Shown: positions 53,402 to 61,117 of the stretch, piece after piece | How the letters are laid out: the number at the start of each line of letters is the position of its first letter | How positions within the stretch are numbered: the stretch's first letter is position 1 | DNA from: Micavibrio aeruginosavorus_D | GTDB taxonomy: Bacteria > Pseudomonadota > Alphaproteobacteria > Micavibrionales > Micavibrionaceae | NCBI RefSeq assembly: GCF_051245535.1 | Contig: NZ_CP195303.1 | Span: 744,001 to 808,000 of the forward strand | Reading direction: 5' to 3' | DNA length: 64,000 nucleotides | Position numbers and translations under genes: made by a program | The notes under the pieces: generated by a model | The model's database searches: none | What the model was told of the DNA's origin: nothing | The model's input: only the letters and a program-made list of their open reading frames with translations

Positions 53402-54756
53402 GATGATGATGGGCTGCGCGTGAACATATAAAGCCACAGAGCGCCGAGGCTCGCCGACAGGATCGACGAGATAAGAATGCCAATCTTCGCCGGATCAATC
53501 ATCTCCGCATGGCCTTCAAAGCTTAAGGCTGTAATGAACAATGACATTGTGAACCCAATACCAGCCAGAATACCAGCCCCGACCAATTCAAATTTTTGCA
53601 TACCTTCCGGTAGTTTCCCCAGTTTTAGCCAAAGCCCCAAAAACGTAAAGAGGACAATGCCCAGTGGTTTGCCAATAACCAATCCGGCAATAATGCCCCA
53701 CGTTACATGCGACGAGAGCGCGATCGAAATATTGCTGGATGATAAAACAATCCCCGCATTGAAGAGCGCAAAAAGTGGCAATACAAAAATGCCGACGGGA
53801 TTGATAAGGAAGGCCTGCCAACGTTGCAACGGCGTTGATGCTGATTTTGCCATTTCCTCTACGTCGCTGGTTAAATTATGCTGGCGTGATGTTTCCAGCA
53901 TGGTTTGATCTGGCTTATCGTTATGTTCAAAAGCTGACAGTATCGACCTGATTTCTTTTACAAAGCTTATTTTCCCCACGCGCGTACGTGCAGGGCTCAT
54001 AATGGCCATGAGCAGGCCCGCCAATGTGCCGTGTATTCCGGATTCGTGAATAAACCACCAGAGTGAAACGCCAAGGACAGCATAAATCCAACCGCGCCGT
54101 ACACCGGACACGTTCATGATAATGATAAAAAATATCGGGATGAGGGATTTTAAAAGCGGCTCAAAATGCAATTGGTCCGTATAAAACATCGCAATAACGG
54201 TAATGGCGCCAATATCATCAAAAATCGCCAGCGCAACAAGAAAGATAGAAATTCCGAACGATACACGACTTGCAACCAAGACCAGAACACCAACAGCGAA
54301 CGCCGTATCGGTTGCCATGGGAATGGCCCAGCCATGGACTTCCGGCCCACTAGGATTTAATAACCAGTATAGAAGCGCCGGAACAGCCATGCCGCCAAAG
54401 GCACCCATGATGATTAACATTACCTGGCGCGTGTCCCTTAACTTCCCGGCCAGAATTTCACGCTTTAACTCTAAACCGATCAGAAAGAAAAATAGGGCCA
54501 TCAGGCCACTGTTAATCCATTCTTTTAATGAAAGGATAAATTGAGAATCCTGGAAAACGACACCGATATCCAGATCAGAAACGTACTGTAAAACACCACT
54601 TAATGGAGAGTTTGTAAGGACAAGAGCGATGATAGTTGCAATAAACAGAAAAATGGCCGCTGTTGTCTGCTTATGAATGAATAAATCTATCGGTGATAGA
54701 TATCGTTCAATTTGTCTTTCAAAATAGCTTTGTAAGGTGATGTCCCGGGGTTTCAT
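53389..54756 (-). CDS. nhaA: Na+/H+ antiporter NhaA
   Basis: A 455-residue, 12-helix antiporter. The essential Asp pair is at 180/181 (LAIFDDIGAI) and Asp150 (MATDTAFAVG) corresponds to the third key Asp of E. coli NhaA. It is longer than the E. coli protein (388) owing to an extended N-terminus and a 50-residue insert around 270-310. It sets sodium tolerance and pH. Its 3' end overlaps the convergent amidase gene by 13 bp. Confidence 0.95.
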   Translation of the reverse strand: MKPRDITLQSYFERQIERYLSPIDLFIHKQTTAAIFLFIATIIALVLTNSPLSGVLQYVSDLDIGVVFQDSQFILSLKEWINSGLMALFFFLIGLELKREILAGKLRDTRQVMLIIMGAFGGMAVPALLYWLLNPSGPEVHGWAIPMATDTAFAVGVLVLVASRVSFGISIFLVALAIFDDIGAITVIAMFYTDQLHFEPLLKSLIPIFFIIIMNVSGVRRGWIYAVLGVSLWWFIHESGIHGTLAGLLMAIMSPARTRVGKISFVKEIRSILSAFEHNDKPDQTMLETSRQHNLTSDVEEMAKSASTPLQRWQAFLINPVGIFVLPLFALFNAGIVLSSSNISIALSSHVTWGIIAGLVIGKPLGIVLFTFLGLWLKLGKLPEGMQKFELVGAGILAGIGFTMSLFITALSFEGHAEMIDPAKIGILISSILSASLGALWLYMFTRSPSSSYKE

Positions 54757-54816
54757 GATACTTACATTCTACGCCCATTCGCATCCCATTGATAGGGAAA
54801 CAAAATTCTGGTGCCT

Positions 54817-57735
54817 TTACTGCAATGCCGGGGGCAGGGACAATAACCCTGCTACATCGCTTTCCAGATAGCTTTCCGGTTTCATAAATCGGGTTTTGAT
54901 TCCGCCACGCACGTCATAGACGGGCTCCAGCCGTGTGCGTGTGGCCAGAATGCCAATGGGCGCATTCACTACATCGGCGGCTGCATATAAATTCTGCGTG
55001 ATGCGGAATTGGTTTTCATCCAACGGAATGTCCGGGTTCTTATCCATCTGTACGGTGCGGTAACACTCGATGACGCGCGAAAATTCCGCGGCGCGATTGC
55101 GGATCGACATTTCATTGTAAAGCTCTGGCCAGAGTGTGCTTAACCCATCGCCATGGTTAAAATTCTTCTTCGCTTTTTGCCCCGACACCATCTCGTAACT
55201 CAATTTTTCAACTTGCAGGAAATAGTGTTCCAGAAACGCCAGCGTGATGGCGGGTGTGTTGGTGTGGTCCGGGTCATGGTGTCGAAATTGTGCCGCAAGC
55301 TTTTCAACAATGCTTCGTGGTGGGCGGGGGTCGCCGACCAATAACGGCCACGCAATATCAAAATCCGCCATGATCGAGGCGTTCAATGTCGCCCGCGCGC
55401 CATCGCGGTGAATTTTATGAGCGCGGTAAAGATGGTGCAGGCCATCACCATATTTTTCCGGGTTCCGGCTGGCGCGGCCATGGTCGCGCACGCTCAACAT
55501 CGCTTCGACCAACCCCAGAACAGAAAAAATGGGCAGGCACGCATGCGCGGTTAATCGTTCACCGGAAATGGCGCGGCCCTGTAACGCCTTTGGCCCGATG
55601 CCAACGGATTCGCGCGGGGTAATGCCGGGGCCAACCATTTTTTCACCGCGCTTGGCGGGGCGGGAGCTGGCGTTTCCCGCTTTCATGGCCAGCCACGGCG
55701 CACGGACCAGCAATTCATCAATCGCCACATTTTTCTGCGTCAACGTATCAAACGCCCGTCCCGCCGTTTGCGCGTATAACCACGCATCATATTGCCCGTG
55801 GTGGCGGTTCAGGCCGGGGCGGGATACGGGGTCGGGCATTTCACCGTAAATGCCGGCCTTGCTGTATAAATTCTGCGCGGCCAAGGCCTCCATCGTCCCA
55901 ACCGCCACGGGGCCGGGGCAGAACAGGACATTTTGCTGGTGCCCCTGCACGGTCAGGGTGGAGGGGCCAATATCCGTGGCCCGCGCATCCGCCGCCGCAC
56001 GTCCGTGGACTGCGGGAATTTCGGTGACACGGCCGCCACCGCGTTGCAACGCATGTCCGCCGCCATTCATAATGCTGGGCAACACATGGCGTAAATCGCG
56101 ATATTTGCGCCGCATTTTTTCCGCCACGCGGTAAATGTCGATGGCGGCTTCGTATTGGGCGTTTTCGGCTTCGCCGCGACCATCCTGCCGCGTGGTATCG
56201 CTTTTCGCAATCATCACCAGCAACCGCCCGCGCGCCGCCACATGGGTGCGGAATGTTTCATTGTCCAACAAGGTTTCCAGCGTATTGCCCAGATTCATCA
56301 AATCATGCACGGATTCCGACAACATGGTCAGGTCAATCCGCGCCCCGTCATCCGCCACCACATTCCCGGTGATTTTCAGCAACAGCAGGGCGGCCAGCGC
56401 ATGGGCCGGGTGCGTCGTTTCCGCGATGATCAATTTTTCGCACATATCCGGATTTTGCCCGATCACGCGCAACCGCCCGACAATCATCGCGGATTCATCA
56501 TCGGGCAGATCGGTGGTGGACGCCATGCGGGCCAACACCGCATCATCCCGCAACCATGCCGCCAGTTTCAATTGGATATGGTCCAGCCCTATGGCCTCCA
56601 TATCCTGCTTATTCTCCAGCCCGGATAAAATGGCCAATTGTTTCACGGCGGCCAGAATATCAACGGCGTTGTGGCGAATATCGATGGTGCCAAATCCAAA
56701 CCCGAAACAATGCATCAGATAACGAAAATCCTGAATCTGTTTCTGCGCCGCTTCATCCGGGCAATGGGCGATGATGGATTGGATTATCTGGCAAATGGAA
56801 TCAATATGGGTCTGCGGCCCGGCCTGCATCAACGCATCTTGCAAATCGTGCAACGCTTGCATCGTCGGTGCATGATCCGTGTGGATGGATTGCAGGGTTA
56901 ATTTATACCGGTCCGCAATCGCATGGCGGTGCAGGGCGATGCCATCGGCCAAGACTTGCGCGGTCAAGGCCGGGTTGCCGTCGGCATCACCCAATGTCCA
57001 TGAACAGGGCACAATCAACGCGCGGGTGATGTTCACGCCCTGATCCGCATACCCATGATCGGCAATCGCTTTGATAAACAAATCCCGGTGGGCCAACGCG
57101 GAATCGTAAATGGAATTGAGGGTGTTTATACTCTCCCGCGCTTCATCCAGCGGCGTTTTCCGGTCGCCAACAATGGGCGTGTGATACAGATGCAGCAGGG
57201 CATCATGCAAATCATCCGGCGTGGCGGATGAATCCACAATCACCCGCGCCACATCGGTTTGCGCGATGGTGTAATCCACCGTGGTCGGGTTGGTGGGGTG
57301 GCCGGTAATGCTGAACCACGCCACGGCATTTTCATCCAGAAATTGCTGCACCTGTTCTGGGGCGACGTCTTCCTCCCGAAACCGCCGCATGACGAAATCA
57401 ATCGACCCGGCGGTGGTGGTTTGGATTTTATTATGCGCCTGCACCACCGTGGTGGTCGCCAATGTCCGCGCCAGCCGGGCGAGGTGATTGATCTTCGCAT
57501 CATGTGCGGCCAGTTTTAATTGCTGGTCCGCGCTCAACCCCTCCCACAACGCGATGTAGTCGCGCATGCGCGTGGATTTGTTTTCACCCTGCTGAATATC
57601 CTTGCGCTGGCGGATCAGGGCGAAACTATCCGGGTCCTGCGCGGCGATAATGTCCATATACCGCCGCGTCAGCAAACGCTCCATCCGCCGCGTGTATGAT
57701 TTATCCTGTATGGGGCTATCTGTCTGATTATCCAT
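54817..57735 (-). CDS. ppc: Phosphoenolpyruvate carboxylase-like protein (divergent)
   Basis: About 972 residues from ATG 57735; the frame extends 24 residues further but the extension is hydrophobic and unlikely. PEPC marks are partly kept: TGHPTNPTT at 145-153 in place of TAHPTE (catalytic His146 kept), DIRHNA in the middle, QRGGGR for the Gly-rich loop and SSRPAKRG. The usual LTVQGE reads LTVQGHQQN. So it is a member of the family with altered active-site neighbours. It may carboxylate PEP to oxaloacetate or have another activity. It is downstream of a terminator and has a membrane-protein gene upstream. Confidence 0.72.
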   Translation of the reverse strand: MDNQTDSPIQDKSYTRRMERLLTRRYMDIIAAQDPDSFALIRQRKDIQQGENKSTRMRDYIALWEGLSADQQLKLAAHDAKINHLARLARTLATTTVVQAHNKIQTTTAGSIDFVMRRFREEDVAPEQVQQFLDENAVAWFSITGHPTNPTTVDYTIAQTDVARVIVDSSATPDDLHDALLHLYHTPIVGDRKTPLDEARESINTLNSIYDSALAHRDLFIKAIADHGYADQGVNITRALIVPCSWTLGDADGNPALTAQVLADGIALHRHAIADRYKLTLQSIHTDHAPTMQALHDLQDALMQAGPQTHIDSICQIIQSIIAHCPDEAAQKQIQDFRYLMHCFGFGFGTIDIRHNAVDILAAVKQLAILSGLENKQDMEAIGLDHIQLKLAAWLRDDAVLARMASTTDLPDDESAMIVGRLRVIGQNPDMCEKLIIAETTHPAHALAALLLLKITGNVVADDGARIDLTMLSESVHDLMNLGNTLETLLDNETFRTHVAARGRLLVMIAKSDTTRQDGRGEAENAQYEAAIDIYRVAEKMRRKYRDLRHVLPSIMNGGGHALQRGGGRVTEIPAVHGRAAADARATDIGPSTLTVQGHQQNVLFCPGPVAVGTMEALAAQNLYSKAGIYGEMPDPVSRPGLNRHHGQYDAWLYAQTAGRAFDTLTQKNVAIDELLVRAPWLAMKAGNASSRPAKRGEKMVGPGITPRESVGIGPKALQGRAISGERLTAHACLPIFSVLGLVEAMLSVRDHGRASRNPEKYGDGLHHLYRAHKIHRDGARATLNASIMADFDIAWPLLVGDPRPPRSIVEKLAAQFRHHDPDHTNTPAITLAFLEHYFLQVEKLSYEMVSGQKAKKNFNHGDGLSTLWPELYNEMSIRNRAAEFSRVIECYRTVQMDKNPDIPLDENQFRITQNLYAAADVVNAPIGILATRTRLEPVYDVRGGIKTRFMKPESYLESDVAGLLSLPPALQ

Positions 57736-57772
57736 GGTTTCTCCAGCGTACCAGAATAAAGTTACGCCGAAA

Positions 57773-57804
57773 TAAAAAACGGGCCACTGTGTGCAGGGGC
57801 CCGT
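57773..57804 (-). terminator. Intrinsic terminator of the upstream membrane-protein gene
   Basis: On the minus strand ACGGGCC/GGCCCGT pair around a 12-nt loop and are followed by a T-run. It is between the membrane-protein gene and the ppc-like gene. Confidence 0.75.
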
Positions 57805-57831
57805 CAATCACGCGCAGAAATCCGCTGTTTT

Positions 57832-58455
57832 TCAGCCTTCTTGCAAAGCCGCCGCGCCTCGGGCCCGCAACGCCTGACGCCGCCATACGACATACAACGC
57901 AAACGCCCAATCCCCCGCCATCAGGAAGAACGGATAGGCCATGGTGTGTACCGTAAATTCCGGCACGGCGAGCAGGGCAAAGAAATACCGCAACCCCGCC
58001 CAGAAATACGACACCGGCGGTTCACCCCACGGGTCGTTCCACGATTTGCGAATGGTGGGATAGTAACTGAGAATATCAATCGCCATCAACGCGATGATGG
58101 CAAAGAACGGGTTTTGCGTGCTCATCCACACAGGAATAACGGCCAGCGCACCAATAAACGCCAACCAATCCGACCGCGTAATATTTTTCTCCCCCACGAA
58201 CAGGGACAAAAACGCGATCAACAAACACGTGACCGAAACAAACACCAACGCCCAAACCGACGCCCCGCCATCCAGCGTAAATTGCGCATACGCCCCAATC
58301 CCCACCATAATGCCCCAGTTCAGCCAACTGAAAACGTGCGGGCGCGTTTCCTTCTTATAGATGGAATGAAAATACGTCGCATACCGGATCAGCGAGACCA
58401 GAATGGCCAGGCTGACGAACAGGATTTCGCGGGAGAGGGGGAGGTCTGTGAGCAT
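57832..58455 (-). CDS. Integral membrane protein of unknown function
   Basis: A 207-residue protein with about six hydrophobic segments spread through its length and a basic Arg/Ala-rich C-terminus. Patterns such as RYATYFHSIYKKETRPHVFSW and SYYPTIRKSW look like those of small PQ-loop/SWEET-like transporters, but I cannot confirm this. A terminator follows it. Function unknown. Confidence 0.8.
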   Translation of the reverse strand: MLTDLPLSREILFVSLAILVSLIRYATYFHSIYKKETRPHVFSWLNWGIMVGIGAYAQFTLDGGASVWALVFVSVTCLLIAFLSLFVGEKNITRSDWLAFIGALAVIPVWMSTQNPFFAIIALMAIDILSYYPTIRKSWNDPWGEPPVSYFWAGLRYFFALLAVPEFTVHTMAYPFFLMAGDWAFALYVVWRRQALRARGAAALQEG

Positions 58456-58570
58456 ATTATACTCCTTGCTCGTAATTTCCGTAACCTTAAATCACGTATT
58501 TGTAAAAATCACAACTTTAAAATACAATCTTTTCCGCTTTGGGAATCTATTAACATAGGATTACAGAATA

Positions 58571-59752
58571 ATGGCAAAAGTCGTCAGAACCTTGAAGTAT
58601 GTTCGGGGCCCAGTTGGTAAACTTTTCAAGTGGGTGTTTATAGCATTTAACCTACTCATGACCTTTTGGCTTTTTAGCTATTGGGTTGAAATTTCACCGA
58701 TGATTAGCCAAGGATCGGGTGCTGAGCAGGCGGGTGCTGCGCTTGGCTCAACGATTGGCACGGGATTGGTTTTGCTTGTTTGGGTTCTTGGGGCGGTTGT
58801 CTTGGGGATTCCCGTTATGCTTACAAAAGGTACTTTGGTGGAGATTGAGAACAGTCCCACTGTCGCAAGTTCATCGGCACCCACGCAAGTCATTCGGGAG
58901 GAGAGCGGCGCTACTGCGGCAACAATAGTCGTAGATAAAGACGCCGCGCCCAGTGAATGGATGGAAAAGCTAAAGCTATATGCGCAGAATGCTACGTTTG
59001 TTGTTTTTCTGATTGTTGGTATGGCCTTCATGATGACCAACCTTCTTGCGGGTCTGGCAATAATTATTGCGGGAGTTCTATTCCTGCCACAGGTCCGAAA
59101 GCGCCTTGAGGGAACCCCTTTAGGGTCACGGAATGGCATGGCTCTTATAATTTTAGGCCTTGTCCTGTTTTCGTTATACCAAGGCGGAAAAACAGGTGGG
59201 GAATTGATAGAGAACGCCAAAAGCAAATCTGGCGATTACGCATCTACGGTTCAGGATAATAATGAACCTCAGAAAATGGTTGAGAGCGCGAAAGAGGCAG
59301 ATTTCTCTGACAATTGGTCCGTTAGCAAAGATCAGTCACAAATGGACGATACGCCCAGCATTACAATTTCAAGAAAATCTGAAAATTCAGTCAAGTCTTG
59401 GCTAGATGAAGTGACGCCCACGTTGGTTATACGATGCCAAGAAAACACTACGGATGTTATTTTCCAAGCAGAATCTAATTTTACGCCAGTGTATGGAGAG
59501 TATGGAAAGGCCAGCATCCGCGTAAGGATTGATGACAAAACGGCTAACTCGCAATATTGGAATGAAAGCACGAATAGTGAATCGGTATTTGCGCCGAACC
59601 CCATTAGCCTTTTGCGCCAAATGAAAGATGCGCAAACTCTAAAAATAGAATTTAACCCTTTCAATGCAAACCTAGCGACGGCTGAGTTTGATTTGCGCGG
59701 GTTAACGCCCCATTTGGAAGATGTAGCAAAAACTTGTAAGTGGGATATTTAG
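58571..59752 (+). CDS. Membrane protein with a VasI-like C-terminal domain
   Basis: A 393-residue protein with hydrophobic segments near 18-40, 58-82 and 135-175 and a soluble C-terminal domain (250-393). The tail pattern (VIRCQENTTDVIF, paired Tyr/Arg, ending CKW) resembles type VI secretion VasI/TssQ-type proteins; no other T6SS gene is in the window. The gene is AT-richer than its neighbours and has a weak ribosome site (AGGA), consistent with recent transfer. A strong terminator follows 8 bp after its stop. Confidence 0.75.
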   Translation: MAKVVRTLKYVRGPVGKLFKWVFIAFNLLMTFWLFSYWVEISPMISQGSGAEQAGAALGSTIGTGLVLLVWVLGAVVLGIPVMLTKGTLVEIENSPTVASSSAPTQVIREESGATAATIVVDKDAAPSEWMEKLKLYAQNATFVVFLIVGMAFMMTNLLAGLAIIIAGVLFLPQVRKRLEGTPLGSRNGMALIILGLVLFSLYQGGKTGGELIENAKSKSGDYASTVQDNNEPQKMVESAKEADFSDNWSVSKDQSQMDDTPSITISRKSENSVKSWLDEVTPTLVIRCQENTTDVIFQAESNFTPVYGEYGKASIRVRIDDKTANSQYWNESTNSESVFAPNPISLLRQMKDAQTLKIEFNPFNANLATAEFDLRGLTPHLEDVAKTCKWDI

Positions 59753-59760
59753 AAATTAGC

Positions 59761-59789
59761 AAAAAAGCCCCCATGGCGGGGGCTTTTTT
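59761..59789 (+). terminator. Strong bidirectional intrinsic terminator
   Basis: AAAAAAGCCCCC and GGGGGCTTTTTT pair perfectly around five bases. It ends the 58.6-kb gene and sits next to the tRNA fragment. Confidence 0.95.
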
Positions 59790-59791
59790 AA

Positions 59792-59852
59792 TGGCGGAGA
59801 GGGTGGGATTCGAACCCACGGAGGGCGTGAACCCTCGCTGGTTTTCAAGACC
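59792..59852 (-). tRNA. 3' fragment of tRNA-Ser(TGA), likely attachment-site scar
   Basis: On the minus strand the sequence gives an anticodon loop with TGA (59847-59845), a long variable arm (GAGGG/CCCTC) typical of tRNA-Ser, a T arm GTGGG-TTCGAAT-CCCAC, the 3' acceptor strand CCTCTCC, G and CCA. The 5' acceptor GGAGAGG and the D arm are missing: only 16 bases of unrelated AT-rich DNA precede the anticodon arm. A tRNA 3' fragment is what an element integrated at a tRNA gene leaves at its far end, so this marks an att site. Confidence 0.8.
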
Positions 59853-60103
59853 GACATGGGCTGACTATCCTATTGTTATAGTTATATAAAATTTATATTT
59901 TTCTAAAATTGTGTAAGGATTTGTGAAAGTGTGTAAGACCTGTGTAACTCAAATCTTTACAAAAACCAGCGCATCCCAGACACAATTTTTTTAGCTATTT
60001 AAGTATAAAGATTTTCTGCTGGTTTAAAAGAGGGGAAGAAGCTTCGGAATATCCCCCGGAAGTTTGAAACTCCGGGGGATAACGGATGAATAAAAATCAG
60101 AGG
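59853..60103. other. AT-rich spacer with three TGTGTAA direct repeats
   Basis: About 250 bp without a gene. TGTGTAA occurs at 59910, 59930 and 59941. Repeats this near an att core could be arm-type integrase sites. Nothing else was recognised, apart from a GGGGGAT-type inverted repeat near 60050-60080 (TCCCCCGGAAGTTT / AAACTCCGGGGGA) that could terminate the minus-strand gene. Confidence 0.5.
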
Positions 60104-60547
60104 CTAATCATGGCTATGATCGCCATGGTCGTCCGCAGCATCATTTTTCATACCTTCCATAGTCTCATGTTTCATTTCGGGCATGGGGCCGCTGGCAAAT
60201 TTATGAAGGTTATCTTCACTCTCAAAGTAGTACGTCATGCCGTGCGTATCTGCGCCAATCACTGCGGTGGCTTTATCAACCTTATTGCCGCTGACGGGAT
60301 CGATTGCAGCGCGTTTAGACGCGTCTTTGCCTAGCATTTCTTTGCACATGGGGCAGCAGCCATAGTAAGTCTTGCCCTCGATCTCGATGCTCATTTGCTC
60401 TTTATCAAAAACTTTGTCGTTCATCATGCAGACCATCTTGGCTTCAACGGGTTTAAGCCAACTATTACCATGGTCATGGCCATTATCAGCGGCCATCACG
60501 GGTACAGCAAAAAAGGTCAGCAAGAAGGCAAGTATAAGTGTTTTCAT
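60104..60547 (-). CDS. Periplasmic YHS/TRASH-like metal-binding protein
   Basis: A 147-residue protein: signal peptide 1-19 (PVMA before ADNG), a His-rich patch (GHDHG), then two short domains each of the YHS/TRASH type. The first has CMMNDKVF and CCPMCKEML, the second DPVSGNKVDK with YYFES. A His/Asp-rich tail (DHGDHSHD) ends it. Such domains bind copper, silver or mercury. AAAGGAG is upstream. It is in a three-gene set with the EF-hand protein and the metal RND pump, all on the minus strand. Confidence 0.82.
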   Translation of the reverse strand: MKTLILAFLLTFFAVPVMAADNGHDHGNSWLKPVEAKMVCMMNDKVFDKEQMSIEIEGKTYYGCCPMCKEMLGKDASKRAAIDPVSGNKVDKATAVIGADTHGMTYYFESEDNLHKFASGPMPEMKHETMEGMKNDAADDHGDHSHD

Positions 60548-60608
60548 AGAACTTCTCCTTTGGTTTAAGTTTTATAGTCAAGCGCCGTTGTTTTGATTTA
60601 CAAGGCTA

Positions 60609-61115
60609 TCATTTTTTCTTTCGATAGCTGCTCGGCAATTTCTCTGAATCTGCACGGTATTCATCTTTAGAGATTATGCCATCTCCATTACGATCAAAAT
60701 TAGCTTGGTGGTTATTCATATATGTCTGGTATTCCTGTTTGGATACGTTGCCGTCTTCGTTTTCATCGGCATTCTTCATCCGGCTTTTCACTCTGTTGAC
60801 CTGTGTTTTAGCGTCATCTTCGCCAAAGGTTGCCTGTTTCTGCGATTTCAGCTTCGCCAATGATGCAGCCGTTTCCTCTGGCGATAGAAAGCCATCTTTA
60901 TTTATATCCGCAGCATCAAATTTTGATCCTGCGCTTTTCTGAAGCTCTGTTGCGTCAAGGACACCATCCTTGTTGACGTCATATGCCTTAATCTCACCGC
61001 TCCTTTGATCCAGTTTCTTTTGCTGATATTCAGAAATCTCCAGCTTCTTGTCATCGGCAAGAACGGAAGTTGAGATAGAAAAACTAAGTAAAACCATCAT
61101 AAGAGTTTTATTCAT
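60609..61115 (-). CDS. Exported EF-hand protein with four calcium-binding loops
   Basis: A 168-residue protein: signal peptide 1-20, then four canonical EF-hand loops: DVNKDGVLDATE, DINKDGFLSPEE, DENEDGNVSKQE and DRNGDGIISKDE. The fragment is helical and Lys-rich between them. It is periplasmic and should bind Ca2+ or other divalent metals. AAGGAG precedes the ATG, and its start lies 2 bp after the RND stop, so the two are translationally close. Confidence 0.92.
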   Translation of the reverse strand: MNKTLMMVLLSFSISTSVLADDKKLEISEYQQKKLDQRSGEIKAYDVNKDGVLDATELQKSAGSKFDAADINKDGFLSPEETAASLAKLKSQKQATFGEDDAKTQVNRVKSRMKNADENEDGNVSKQEYQTYMNNHQANFDRNGDGIISKDEYRADSEKLPSSYRKKK

Positions 61116-61117
61116 GA

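Noticed and set aside
59792..59890. Intact tRNA-Ser
   Set aside because: The 5' acceptor GGAGAGG and D arm are absent within the distance a tRNA-Ser needs; only the 3' part is present.
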